From assembly GCA_964564865.1 (NCBI GenBank), contig CAZMDA010000058.1, forward strand, positions 1-22,445: DNA of 22,445 nucleotides, read 5' to 3'. The position numbers were made by a program, and so were the translations under genes. Below the pieces are notes generated by a model. The model saw only the letters and a program-made list of their open reading frames with translations, searched no databases and was not told where the DNA came from. Source of the stretch: RBG-16-66-20 sp964564865 (GTDB lineage: Bacteria; Pseudomonadota; Gammaproteobacteria; Burkholderiales; SG8-39). Positions within the stretch are counted from its first letter, which is position 1, and the number at the start of each line of letters is the position of its first letter. Positions 1 through 7,601 of this stretch are shown in pieces.

Positions 1-1041
1 ACAATGACGCGGCCGCCGTCGCCTGCCGCCGTGGCGCTGGCGTCGAGCGTCGCGCCCGGCGCGACATGGGTCATCGCCGCGTTGCGCACCGCCGGATCCG
101 CGCCCTGGAATCCGCCACCGACCAGGACTTCGCCCCCGCCCTCCGCGCCGCGCGCGGTGACGGAGGCGTTGTCGAACAGGCCGACGCGCCCGCCGGTGAT
201 CTCGACCCGGCCGCCCCGGCCCAGGGCGTTGTCCACGCTGACCAGCGCGTTGNNNNNNNNNNTCCTGCTGCGCGGCCAGGACCACGCGGCCGGCGGCGTC
301 CACGGCGACGCTCGTCGCCCGGATCTCGCCGGAGTGGCGCAGCGTGCCGGCGAACAGGCCCGCCGCGTTCCGCGCCTCGATCGTGCCGAGGTTGAGCGCC
401 GTGTCGGCCGGCGCCTGCAGCGCGAACTGCACCCCATGGGCATCGGGGCTGGTGATGGTGACCGACTGCCCGGCGGCCAGGAGCACGCTCCCCGCCTCGC
501 TGCGGATGAGGCCCGCGTTCTGGACTTGCGGGCCGACGAGGAAGATGTCGCCGCTCGCGCGGATCGCGCCTTCGTTGCGCAACAGGCCGTGGCCGCCGCC
601 CTCGAACCTCAGGCGCCCGGAAAGGAAGTCCTGGTCGCTGATGTTGAGCGTGGAGGCGACGAAGCCGGCGGTGTCGATCACCGACCCGGCACCGAACACG
701 ATGCCATGCGGGTTGACGAGGAACACCCGGCCATTGGAGGACAGCGTGCCGAGGATGCTGGAGGGGTCGGCGCCGGTCACGCGGTTGAGCACGGCGCTCG
801 CCGCCGACTGCTGCAGGAACCGCGTGGCTTCGCCGGCACCGATCGAGAAGCCCCGCCAGTTGATGATCGCGCCGGGCGAGTTCACGACCTGCAGCACGTT
901 CGGCGCAGGTTGGCTGAACGCCGCCGAGCCGTGGGCCACGACCGGAGCCGTCGGGTTCGCCAGCGCCGGCGTGGCAAACACCGCCGCCACCGCAAGCGCC
1001 AGCGTCGTTCCTCTCCGTACCGCCTGCCGGTCTTTCCTCAT
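1..1041 (-). CDS. Filamentous hemagglutinin-like two-partner secretion (TpsA) exoprotein, N-terminal part
   Basis: This is the start of a large secreted protein that would be exported through a TpsB outer-membrane pore, usually as an adhesin or contact factor. The start at 1041 gives MRKDRQAVRR, then a hydrophobic stretch ending in ATPALA-N, a clear Sec signal peptide. The TPS domain follows: INWRGFSIGAGEATRF near residues 60-75 and NPHGIVFGAG near 110-119, which match the family's N-P-N-G-I-x-F-type motifs. Repetitive beta-helix-like sequence follows (GGRVEITGGRVGLFDNASV, beyond the gap). The reading frame changes across the N-run: upstream codons begin at positions divisible by 3, whereas downstream the sensible frame begins at 251. 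A true gap length that is a multiple of 3 restores one frame, so I read this as a placeholder gap and not as a frameshift. The gene runs off the left edge and no TpsB partner is visible. The family call is firm; the function of the C-terminus is unknown. Confidence 0.88.
   Translation of the reverse strand, partial: MRKDRQAVRRGTTLALAVAAVFATPALANPTAPVVAHGSAAFSQPAPNVLQVVNSPGAIINWRGFSIGAGEATRFLQQSAASAVLNRVTGADPSSILGTLSSNGRVFLVNPHGIVFGAGSVIDTAGFVASTLNISDQDFLSGRLRFEGGGHGLLRNEGAIRASGDIFLVGPQVQNAGLIRSEAGSVLLAAGQSVTITSPDAHGVQFALQAPADTALNLGTIEARNAAGLFAGTLRHSGEIRATSVAVDAAGRVVLAAQQXXXXQRAGQRGQRPGPGRPGRDHRRARRPVRQRLRHRARRGGRGRSPGRWRIPGRGSGGAQRGDDPCRAGRDARRQRHGGRRRRPRHC
253..262. other. Assembly gap of 10 N
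   Basis: Ten ambiguous bases inside the hemagglutinin gene. The coding frames on the two sides agree only if the real gap length is a multiple of three, so ten is a filler value. Repetitive beta-helix coding sequence is a common place for short-read assemblies to break. Confidence 0.95.
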
Positions 1042-1091
1042 CGTCCGCGCTCCATGCTGGCCGATGATTGCCGCCCCAACCCCACCGCACA

Positions 1092-1109
1092 ATCGGCCAA
1101 AACGCCGAT
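1092..1109. repeat. Inverted repeat ATCGGC-N6-GCCGAT between divergent genes
   Basis: A perfect 6-base inverted repeat with a 6-base centre (CAAAAC) lies between the divergent hemagglutinin and response-regulator genes. Its place in the only spacer these genes share makes an operator possible. A repeat this short arises often by chance in GC-rich DNA. No convincing -35/-10 pair was seen in 1042-1160. Confidence 0.3.
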
Positions 1110-1160
1110 ACCCCCCCGGCCTCCCCCGCGCTAGCGTGCAAGAATCCGCCCCAAGCACCC

Positions 1161-1784
1161 ATGCCCCGCCTGCTCATCGTCGACGACCACCCGCTCTACC
1201 GCCTCGGCCTGATCGCGGCGCTGGCCTCGGCCATGCCCGGCGCCGAGGTGGAAGGCGCCGCCTCGGCGGAGGACGCCCTGGCGCTGCTCGAGCGCGAGCC
1301 GGGCTTCGACCTGGTGCTGGTGGACCAGCGCCTGCCGGGCATGGATGGTCTCGCGGCGCTGGCGCACTTCGGCGAACGCCGGCCCGACGTGCCGCGGGTG
1401 CTGATCTCGGGCAATGAGGAGGCTGGCCTGGCGCGGCGCGCGGTGGCAGCCGGCGCCTCGGGCTTCATCCCGAAGTCGCTCGCGGTCGAGGATGTGGCGG
1501 CGGCCATCCTCCGGGTGCTGGAGGGCGAGGTCTTCCTGCCGCAGGAAGGCGATGCGCCCGTGCAGCCGGCGGGCTCGCTCACGCTGCGCCAGCTGGAGGT
1601 GCTGCGCCTGCTCGGGGAGGGCTACACCAACAAGGAGATCGCCAGGACGCTGGAGATCGCCGTGCGCACGGTGCGCACGCACGTGGAGGCGATCTTCGAG
1701 CACCTGGGCGCGGAGAACCGCACCCAGGCGGTGCTGGCGGCGCAGCGCGCGGGCTTGATCGGATCGCGCGGAACGGCGGCGTGA
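1161..1784 (+). CDS. NarL/FixJ-type response regulator (REC + LuxR HTH)
   Basis: This is a 207-residue DNA-binding response regulator, the cytoplasmic output of the two-component pair with the next gene. The receiver domain (about 1-118) has the acidic pair D8-D9, phosphoacceptor D55 in LVLVDQRLPG, switch residue S83 and conserved K105 (IPKS). The C-terminal LuxR helix-turn-helix (about 140-200) begins at LTLRQLEVLRLLGEGYTNKE and contains the typical RTVRTHVEAIFEHLGAENRT stretch. I chose the ATG at 1161 because REC domains start directly with RLLIVDDHP. An in-frame ATG at 1068 would add 31 low-complexity residues with no family match. The stop overlaps the kinase start by four bases (GTGA), so the two are translationally coupled. 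Target genes are unknown; the divergent hemagglutinin is an obvious candidate by position only. Confidence 0.93.
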   Translation: MPRLLIVDDHPLYRLGLIAALASAMPGAEVEGAASAEDALALLEREPGFDLVLVDQRLPGMDGLAALAHFGERRPDVPRVLISGNEEAGLARRAVAAGASGFIPKSLAVEDVAAAILRVLEGEVFLPQEGDAPVQPAGSLTLRQLEVLRLLGEGYTNKEIARTLEIAVRTVRTHVEAIFEHLGAENRTQAVLAAQRAGLIGSRGTAA

Positions 1785-3562
1785 GCGAGGAGGCCCGGCT
1801 CGGCGACCGCGTGGAGCGGGAAGCCGTGGAGGCGCTGTATCGCCAGGGGCCGATGGTCTCGGGCGTCGGGCTGGTGGTCGGCGCGCTGCTGGGGTGGATG
1901 CTGTCCGCCCGGGTGCCGGAGGCGCCGCTGCTGGCCTGGTACCTGGCCTTCGCCGCGCTGCAGCTCGCCCGCCTGGCGCTGTGCGCCGCCTACCGGCGCG
2001 CGCCGGACCGTGAACGCGACGCGAAGCGCTGGGGCCGGCGTTTCCAATGGAGCATGGTGACCGGTGGCGCCGGGTGGGGAGTCCTCGCCGTGATCGCCTT
2101 TGCGCCGGGCGACCCGCTGGGGCAATCGCTGCTGCTCAATGTCGTCGCCGGGCTTGCCGCCGGCTCGATCTCCGCCACCGCCTACCACCTGCCGACCCTG
2201 GTGGGCTACCTGCTGCCGATGCTCGTGCCGCTGATCGCGCGCATCGCGCTGGAGGGCACGCTCGAGTACGCGTTCGTCGCCGGAACCGCGGCGCTGTTCC
2301 TGCTCGCGCTGCTCGCCTTCGGCGCCCGCCAGGCGCGCCTGATCCGGGAGGCCATCGTCACCAGCCACCGCAACGCGGAACTGGCCGAATCGCTGGCGAA
2401 GAAGAGCGCCGAGGCCGAGGCCGCGCGCGAGCGCGCGGAAGCAGCGAGCCGCGCCAAGTCGCAGTTCTTCGCCGCCGCCAGCCACGACCTGCGCCAGCCC
2501 CTGCATGCGCTGGGCCTGTTCGCCGCGTCGCTGCGCGACAGCGTGCGCACCCCGGAGAACGCGCAGCGCGTGGACCAGGTGCTGGCGAGCGTGGACGCGC
2601 TCGATGAACTGTTCGACGAGCTGCTCGACATCTCGCAACTGGACGCGGGCCAGGTCGTGCCCGCGCCCACGCACGTGCCGGCGCAGCGCCTGTTCGACCG
2701 CCTGGCCCGCGTCTACGGCCCGATCGCGGCGCACGAGAACCTCGGGCTCGCGTTCCGGCCCACCCGCGCCGTGCTGCACGCCGACCCGGTGCTCATCGAG
2801 CGCATCCTCGGCAACCTGATCGTCAACGCGCTGCGCTACACCGCGCGCGGCGGCGTGCTGGTGGGCTGCCGCCGGCGCGGCGCCGGCTGGTCGCTCGAAG
2901 TCTGGGACACCGGCGTCGGCATCGCGGCCGCGGACCGCGATCGGGTGTTCGAGGAGTTCGTCCAGCTGGGCAACTCGGAGCGCGACCGCCGCAAGGGGCT
3001 GGGACTGGGGCTTGCGACGGTGAAGCGCATCGCCGCGCTGATGGGCACGCCGGTCGCGCTCGCCTCGCGCCCGGGCCGGGGCTCGGTGTTCCGGGTGCTG
3101 GTGCCGGCGGGGAACGAGGCGGCGGTCGCCGAGGATCCAGCCCGGGCGCGCGACGAGCCCGCCGACGCGCTGGCCGGCAGCGTGGTGGTCGTGATCGACG
3201 ACGAGAAAGCCGTGCGTGACGGCATGCGCGAGGTCCTCGGCCATTGGCAGTGCCGGGTGGTGGACGCGGGCTCGGCCGCGGAGGCCTTGGCCGCGCTCGA
3301 TGCGGCCGGGCTGCAGCCCTCCGTCGCGGTGGTGGACTACCGGCTGCGGGATGGCGAAACGGGGTTCACGGCGGTCGCGGCGCTGCGCGCCCGCTTCGGG
3401 CCGCGCCTGCCTGCCCTGCTGGTATCCGGCGACGTGGGCGCGGACCTGTTCCAGCTTGCGCGCGAGGCCGGGCTGCTATTGCTGACCAAGCCGGTGCGCA
3501 CGGCGCGCCTGCGCGCGGCGATCGCGCACTACCTGCGGCGGAATGCGGCGGTGCGTCCTTGA
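1781..3562 (+). CDS. Membrane hybrid sensor histidine kinase (TM-HisKA-HATPase-REC)
   Basis: This 593-residue inner-membrane sensor kinase starts at GTG, overlapping the response regulator by four bases. About six hydrophobic segments lie within residues 25-181, with no recognisable periplasmic sensor domain, so the membrane region itself may sense. A short coiled coil (about 195-225) leads to the HisKA H-box SHDLRQPLHAL with H235. The ATPase domain has the N-box around N345-N349 (NLIVNALRY), the G1 box DTGVGIA (D376) and the G2 box KGLGLGLATV. A C-terminal receiver (about 467-588) has D473-D474, phosphoacceptor D519 and K570. There is no Hpt domain, so the fused receiver may act as a phosphate sink or modulator, with direct transfer to the partner regulator. 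That is inference. The signal is unknown. Confidence 0.92.
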   Translation: MSEEARLGDRVEREAVEALYRQGPMVSGVGLVVGALLGWMLSARVPEAPLLAWYLAFAALQLARLALCAAYRRAPDRERDAKRWGRRFQWSMVTGGAGWGVLAVIAFAPGDPLGQSLLLNVVAGLAAGSISATAYHLPTLVGYLLPMLVPLIARIALEGTLEYAFVAGTAALFLLALLAFGARQARLIREAIVTSHRNAELAESLAKKSAEAEAARERAEAASRAKSQFFAAASHDLRQPLHALGLFAASLRDSVRTPENAQRVDQVLASVDALDELFDELLDISQLDAGQVVPAPTHVPAQRLFDRLARVYGPIAAHENLGLAFRPTRAVLHADPVLIERILGNLIVNALRYTARGGVLVGCRRRGAGWSLEVWDTGVGIAAADRDRVFEEFVQLGNSERDRRKGLGLGLATVKRIAALMGTPVALASRPGRGSVFRVLVPAGNEAAVAEDPARARDEPADALAGSVVVVIDDEKAVRDGMREVLGHWQCRVVDAGSAAEALAALDAAGLQPSVAVVDYRLRDGETGFTAVAALRARFGPRLPALLVSGDVGADLFQLAREAGLLLLTKPVRTARLRAAIAHYLRRNAAVRP

Positions 3563-3590
3563 AACGGTTCGAGGCTGCGCCAGGGCTCGA

Positions 3591-4766
3591 CTAGCGCCGA
3601 TCCCGGTAGGGCCGGTTCTCCACGATGCGTCGCCAGCCGAGCGCGCCCAGGTCGATGGTGCGAAAGCCGCCGTGCACCACCAGTTCCGCGATCGCGCGCC
3701 CGGCGCCGGGCACGTGCATGAAGCCGTGTCCGGAGAAGCCCGCCAGCAGGTGCAGGTTGTCCATCGTCCCGGTCAGGGGACCGATGATGGCGTTCTGGTC
3801 GAACTCGTTCTGGTCGAACAGCCCGGAGGTGGCGCCGGTCTGGCGCGCCGCGGCGAATTCCCGGCAGCGCTCCACCAGCGCGGGCCGCATCGCGCGCTCG
3901 AAGAATCCGGCGTCGATGCCCAGGTCGAAACCGCGCGGCATGTCGGTGGATTGCACGCCGCCGCGGTAGCCTGCGCCGCTTGGACGGAACGCGACGCGCG
4001 CCCAGTCCTTGATGAACGGCAGCGGCTCGAGCGCGACGTCGATCTCGAAGTCAAAGTCGTAGCGCAGCATGGGCCCGATCGGCGTCCTGATGCCCGCGAG
4101 CGCGCAGACCCTGCCGCTCCATGGCCCGGCCGCGACCACGAAAGCGGGCGCGGCAAACCTCGCCCCGGAGCGCAGCGACACCGCCTTCGCCAGCCGGCCC
4201 TGCACTTCGAACCCGACCACTTCGTCGGCGATGTAGCGCACCCCGAGCGATTCGGCCTTGCGGCGCAGTCCCTGCAGCACGAGTTGCGGATTCGCCCAGC
4301 CGTCCTCGGGAGAATGCACCGCCGCGCCAAGGTTGTCGGTGCGCAGGGACGGAAAGGCGTTGCCGACGTCCGCGGGCTCCATCCAGTGCACCATGACGCC
4401 CTTGGCACGCTGGCGCTCGAAGTTCGCCGCGAGGCCGGCCTTGGCCTCCGGTCCGCCGGTGAGCAGGTAGCCGCCCTTGACGAACCCGCAATCCGTGCCG
4501 ATGCCGTCTACCGCGGTGCGCGCGGCGAAATCGCGATAGAACCCTATCCCATAGTCGGAAAGCTCGATGTTCTCGGGCAGCGCGTGAACCCTGCGCACCC
4601 CTCCCGTCGTCGCGCGCCAGGTCGAGGCCTGCGCATAGCCCGGGTCGGATTCGATCACGGCGACGCGGCTGCCCGGCGCCGCCTCGGCGATGTGCAGCGC
4701 GGCGCTCGAACCCATGCCGCCGCCGCCGACGATCACGACATCCCAGCGCGCCTCCGGCCCCGCCAT
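3591..4766 (-). CDS. FAD-dependent oxidoreductase, DAO family (sarcosine oxidase-like)
   Basis: This is a 391-residue flavoprotein that probably oxidises an amine or secondary amino acid. After the start at 4766 (MAGPEARWDV) comes the dinucleotide-binding motif VIVGGGGMGSSAALHIAE with its glycines at residues 14-19. An acidic end of the second strand (AVIES) would contact the ribose of FAD. The C-terminal stretch NAIIGPLTG...HLLAGFSGHGFMHVPGAGRAIAELV is the typical DAO closing segment. It is the last gene of the cupin/hydrolase/Bug/DAO unit, 11 bases after the Bug stop. Many more in-frame residues are open upstream, but they lie inside the Bug gene and match nothing. A 14-base exact repeat with 15-base period at 3791-3819 encodes FDQN twice in succession. 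Substrate specificity cannot be set from sequence. Confidence 0.88.
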   Translation of the reverse strand: MAGPEARWDVVIVGGGGMGSSAALHIAEAAPGSRVAVIESDPGYAQASTWRATTGGVRRVHALPENIELSDYGIGFYRDFAARTAVDGIGTDCGFVKGGYLLTGGPEAKAGLAANFERQRAKGVMVHWMEPADVGNAFPSLRTDNLGAAVHSPEDGWANPQLVLQGLRRKAESLGVRYIADEVVGFEVQGRLAKAVSLRSGARFAAPAFVVAAGPWSGRVCALAGIRTPIGPMLRYDFDFEIDVALEPLPFIKDWARVAFRPSGAGYRGGVQSTDMPRGFDLGIDAGFFERAMRPALVERCREFAAARQTGATSGLFDQNEFDQNAIIGPLTGTMDNLHLLAGFSGHGFMHVPGAGRAIAELVVHGGFRTIDLGALGWRRIVENRPYRDRR

Positions 4767-4777
4767 GTCGGCCCGCA

Positions 4778-5791
4778 CTACTGGATCTTGATGTTCGAAT
4801 CGCGGATGACGCGGCCCCACTTCTCCGACTCCGCGCGCACAAAGGCGGTGAACTCGTCGGCCGACGCCGAGCTGACCGCCACGATTCCCGCCTTGGCGAG
4901 CGATTCGCGCACCGATTCGGTGGCAAGCGAGGCGCGCATCGCCTCGTTCAGCTTCTGCACGATGTCGCGCGGCGTACCCGCCGGCGCCCACACGCCCAGC
5001 CACACGTCCACCACGTAGCCCGGGACGCCCGCCTCGGTCGCCGTCGGCACATCCGGCAGCTGCGAATACCTGCGCTCGCTGCCCATGGCGAGCGCGCGCA
5101 GCTTGCCCGCCCGGATCTGGCCCAGCACCGATCCCGCGGAGAGGCCGACGAGGTCGATCTCGCCGGCCATGGTCGCGGCCGTGGCCGGCGCGCCGCCCTT
5201 GTAGGGCACATGGGTCATGCTGATGCCCGCCATCTTCTGGAACAGCTCGAGCGCCAGGTGGTCGGACGAGCCCAGCCCCGAGGAGCCGAAGTTGACCTTG
5301 CCCGGGTTCGCGCGCGCGTGGTCGATGAACTCGCGCAACGTCTTCGCCTGCAGCGACGGGCCGACGGTGAGGATGGTGGGGGTCATGCCGGACAATCCCA
5401 CCGGCTGGAAGTCCTTGAGGTGATCGTAGGACAGCTTGGCCAGGTGCGCCGTGGTGACGAAACCGATGTTCCAGAACAGGAGCGTGTAGCCGTTCGGCTG
5501 CGCCCGGGAAACCGCCTCCGCGCCGACCGCGCCGCCGGCGCCCGGCTTGTTGTCGATCACGACCCTCTGGCCGAGGATCTCGCCCATGCGGTTGCCCAGC
5601 GTCCGCGCGGTGACGTCGGATGCGCCGCCGGGGGCGAACGGCACCACCAGGGTGACCGGCCGCGACGGATAGGCCTGCGCGCCGGCGTTCGACGCGGCCG
5701 CCGCGCAGACGGCGGCGGCGGCGGCAAACAGCGTGCGGCGCGCGAAAGCGGCGAGGGTCGGGGCGGGGCGAGCGGCGGTTGCGGCGGTCAT
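4778..5791 (-). CDS. Tripartite tricarboxylate transporter receptor, Bug family (first copy)
   Basis: This 337-residue periplasmic solute-binding protein belongs to the Bug/TctC family, which delivers carboxylates, amino acids or related small anions to TctAB-type permeases. A start at 5791 has AAAGGA a few bases upstream. It gives a signal peptide with arginines (ARR) before an alanine-rich core and a likely cleavage after AGAQA. The mature protein begins YPSRPVTLVVPFAPGGASD, the family's N-terminal signature, and continues with VIDNKPGAGG, NFGSSGLGSSDHLALELF and HVPYKGGAPA, all hallmark Bug segments. It sits 11 bases downstream of the hydrolase and 11 upstream of the DAO enzyme, so it probably imports the substrate for this unit. 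No TctA or TctB membrane gene is present, so it would have to use a permease encoded elsewhere. The ligand is unknown. Confidence 0.94.
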   Translation of the reverse strand: MTAATAARPAPTLAAFARRTLFAAAAAVCAAAASNAGAQAYPSRPVTLVVPFAPGGASDVTARTLGNRMGEILGQRVVIDNKPGAGGAVGAEAVSRAQPNGYTLLFWNIGFVTTAHLAKLSYDHLKDFQPVGLSGMTPTILTVGPSLQAKTLREFIDHARANPGKVNFGSSGLGSSDHLALELFQKMAGISMTHVPYKGGAPATAATMAGEIDLVGLSAGSVLGQIRAGKLRALAMGSERRYSQLPDVPTATEAGVPGYVVDVWLGVWAPAGTPRDIVQKLNEAMRASLATESVRESLAKAGIVAVSSASADEFTAFVRAESEKWGRVIRDSNIKIQ

Positions 5792-5802
5792 GGTCGGTCC
5801 TT

Positions 5803-6633
5803 TCAGTTCGGGCGTCGGGAAGCGGGGGAGGTCTGCTGCGCAACGCCGTCCAGGAAGGCGCCGACGTTGCGGAAGTACGGCTGCGGATGGGAGCGCGGGC
5901 AGAAATGCCCGCCCTGCGGCAGGATGCCGAGCTGCGCGCCCGGGATGGCCGCGGCGAGCGCGCGCGAGAAGTACGGCGGGCAGATCAGGTCGTCCACCGC
6001 GGCGTTCACCAGGGTCGGCACGCGCAGGCGAGGCAGGTCCGCAGTCCGGTCGAAGCGCAGGATCGCCTCGATCTTGCTCAGCACGATCTCCGCGGGCGGG
6101 AACGCGGCCAATGTGGCCCGTTCCGCGGCCTCGATCTCGGGCATGTGAGCGGCAATCCACTCCGGCGAGTACTGGAACAGCGTGCCGCACCGAACATAGG
6201 TGGTCGGGCCGCCTTCCTCCAGCGCGCGCCGGCGCACCTCGAACAGCCGGCGGAAGTAGTCGTCCGCGGCGGCCCAGCTGGAGCTGGCGACCAGGCTCGC
6301 CACGCGGTGCGGGTGGTCCAGGGCGAGAACCTGGCCGATGCAGCCGCCGGTCGAATGCCCGACCAGGTGCGCGCGTTCCACGCCCAGCCCGTCCAGTACC
6401 GCGAGCGCATCCGCCGCCATCTGCTCGACCGAGTACCGCATGCGCGCCAGCGTGCTGCGGCCCGTCCCGCGGTGGTCGTAGGTGATGGTCCGGTACTTCG
6501 CCGCGAACAGCGGCCGCTGCTCGGTCCAGAACGACGCGTTGCCGCCCAATCCGGTGATCAGCAGCAGCGGCTCGCCCTCGCCGGCAGACTCGCACCAGAG
6601 CTCGGCGCCGTCCGGCGTCTTCACCATCGTCAT
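5803..6633 (-). CDS. Alpha/beta hydrolase
   Basis: This 276-residue cytoplasmic alpha/beta hydrolase has no signal peptide. The oxyanion-hole region LITGLGG lies near residues 25-31 and YDHRGTGRS near 52-60. The nucleophile elbow GHSTGG has S94, the acid is probably D215 (DDLICPP) and the general base H243 (QGGHF). Overall it resembles the group that includes 3-oxoadipate enol-lactonase, N-formylmaleamate deformylase and the aminoacrylate hydrolase RutD. It is sandwiched between a cupin (33-base gap) and a Bug receptor (11-base gap). A role in opening a lactone or splitting an amide or carbamate of the imported compound fits this setting but is inference. A second ATG two codons downstream (MVKT) could equally be the start. 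Confidence 0.88.
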   Translation of the reverse strand: MTMVKTPDGAELWCESAGEGEPLLLITGLGGNASFWTEQRPLFAAKYRTITYDHRGTGRSTLARMRYSVEQMAADALAVLDGLGVERAHLVGHSTGGCIGQVLALDHPHRVASLVASSSWAAADDYFRRLFEVRRRALEEGGPTTYVRCGTLFQYSPEWIAAHMPEIEAAERATLAAFPPAEIVLSKIEAILRFDRTADLPRLRVPTLVNAAVDDLICPPYFSRALAAAIPGAQLGILPQGGHFCPRSHPQPYFRNVGAFLDGVAQQTSPASRRPN

Positions 6634-6666
6634 GCGCGTGCGGTCCGCAAAAGGGTCGCCATGGCG

Positions 6667-7122
6667 TCAGGCCTCGGGCCGGGGTGGCGCGAAGCCGGTG
6701 CGCGCCTCGATGGCGCCGACGTCGGCGGGCCGCTCAAAGGGCTCGGGCGCGGGCTCGCCCGGCCGCCGCGGGCGGCCGATCGCGGCGAAGAACTCGTGCA
6801 GCCCGCGGCCAGGCATGATCGTCCAGGAAAAGCGCAATCCGGCATCGCCCGCGTTGACGAAGGAATGACGCACGCCCTTGCCGAGAAAGAACGCATCGCC
6901 CGGCGCCATCGGGTGCCGCACGCCGTCGATCACCGCGGTGCCGCGGCCCTCGAGCACGTGGATGATCTCCTCCTGGTCCGGGTGGGCGTGCTCGCGCACG
7001 TGGCCGCCGGGCGCGACGCACTGTTCGCCCATCGCGGCGGTGTCGCTGCCGGTGTCGGCCGGCGCGAGCTTGACCGTCACCCAGCCGTTTGCCGGCACCG
7101 GCTGCCAGTAGGATCGATCCAT
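6667..7122 (-). CDS. Single-domain cupin protein
   Basis: This 151-residue small cupin is the first gene of the leftward four-gene unit. The first cupin motif is intact: GGHVREHAHPDQEEIIHVLEG, with H45, H47 and E51 or E52 as metal ligands. The second motif (PGDAFFLGKGVRHSFVN) supplies H86. A GGGAGAAG ribosome-binding site lies just before the ATG at 7122. The C-terminal 40 residues are rich in Pro, Arg and Glu and lie outside the cupin fold. Members of this group act as small dioxygenases, isomerases or sensors, and nothing here picks one of these. It shares the 7123-7236 spacer with the divergent Rid-family gene and so may respond to the same operator. Confidence 0.87.
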   Translation of the reverse strand: MDRSYWQPVPANGWVTVKLAPADTGSDTAAMGEQCVAPGGHVREHAHPDQEEIIHVLEGRGTAVIDGVRHPMAPGDAFFLGKGVRHSFVNAGDAGLRFSWTIMPGRGLHEFFAAIGRPRRPGEPAPEPFERPADVGAIEARTGFAPPRPEA

Positions 7123-7159
7123 CCGTGCTTCTCCCAGCGATCAGCGGAGGCTGCGGCCC

Positions 7160-7168
7160 ATCCTAGCA
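7160..7168 (-). promoter_or_regulatory. Possible extended -10 for the leftward cupin operon
   Basis: Read on the minus strand, the sequence is TGCTAGGAT, which fits an extended -10 (TGnTAnnAT) upstream of the cupin start at 7122. No well-spaced -35 is present; the closest, TTGCCG at 7193-7188, is 22 bases away. If real, the shared element at 7172-7193 lies directly upstream of it and could control both directions. Confidence 0.25.
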
Positions 7169-7171
7169 AAT

Positions 7172-7203
7172 GTGTGGACAGTTTTGTCGGCAATCTTTAT
7201 ATT
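7172..7203 (+). promoter_or_regulatory. Promoter and operator of the Rid/DadA/racemase/GntR operon
   Basis: The -35 is TGGACA (7175-7180) and the -10 is TATATT (7198-7203), with 17 bases between, a good sigma-70 arrangement 34 bases before the start codon. The spacer holds GTTTTGTCGGCAA. The 22 bases at 7172-7193 recur with one mismatch in the promoter of the second Bug gene. Within the element, TGTGGACA and TGTCGGCA form an imperfect direct repeat 12 bases apart, and GACA-GTTT-TGTC forms an inverted repeat. A repressor bound here would cover the -35 and spacer. The likely binder is the GntR protein encoded as the last gene of this operon, giving autoregulation. Confidence 0.75.
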
Positions 7204-7236
7204 GGCCCGCATTGCAAACCAGGAGGCAGGCAGGCC

Positions 7237-7584
7237 ATGGAAATCAAGCGCTTTCAGACCGGTCCCCGCATGAGCCAGGCGGTGGCCTGCAACGGGTTCG
7301 TGTTCCTCGCCGGCCAGGTCGCCGACGACACCAAGGCCGACGTCGCCGGGCAGACGCGGCAGATCCTGGCCAAGATCGACCGCCTGCTGGCCGACGCCGG
7401 CAGCGACAAGACCAGGATCCTCAGCGCCACCATCTGGCTGGCGGACGCGGCGACCTTCAACGAGATGAACGCGGTCTGGGACCCCTGGGTGCCGGCGGGG
7501 CACACCCCGGCGCGCGCCTGCGTCGAGTCGAAGCTTGCCTTCCCGCAGTACACGGTCGAGATCGGCGTGATTGCAGCCGCCTGA
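7237..7584 (+). CDS. Rid-family (YjgF/YER057c/UK114) enamine/imine deaminase
   Basis: This 115-residue small protein has an AGGAGG Shine-Dalgarno at 7221-7226, ten bases before the ATG. The family core is complete: FVFLAGQVADD near residues 21-31, then DKTRILSATIWLAD, WDPWVPAGHTPARACVESKL with R93, the arginine equivalent to the substrate-binding arginine of RidA, and the closing VEIGVIAA with E108. Archetypal RidA hydrolyses reactive enamine or imine intermediates to keto acids plus ammonia. It is the first gene of the operon, followed after 17 bases by a D-amino-acid dehydrogenase, an enzyme that releases imino acids. A role in finishing that oxidation is therefore likely. Whether it is a general RidA or a specialised catabolic Rid protein cannot be decided here. 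Confidence 0.93.
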   Translation: MEIKRFQTGPRMSQAVACNGFVFLAGQVADDTKADVAGQTRQILAKIDRLLADAGSDKTRILSATIWLADAATFNEMNAVWDPWVPAGHTPARACVESKLAFPQYTVEIGVIAAA

Positions 7585-7601
7585 GGCCTGGGGGATCGCG
7601 C

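Noticed and set aside
1..1041. Calling the hemagglutinin-like gene a frameshifted pseudogene
   Set aside because: The frame change coincides exactly with the N-run and disappears if the gap is a multiple of three.
1068..1160. Longer N-terminus of the response regulator
   Set aside because: The 31 extra residues are proline-rich and unlike receiver domains, which begin at the chosen start.
4767..5843. Single 750-residue fusion ending in the sarcosine-oxidase-like enzyme
   Set aside because: The extra residues are an out-of-frame reading of the Bug gene; the Bug frame has all the family motifs.
5803..6633. Naming the hydrolase RutD and the Rid protein RutC as a pyrimidine (rut) pathway
   Set aside because: No RutA, RutB, RutE or RutF gene is present, and the two genes are in divergent operons.
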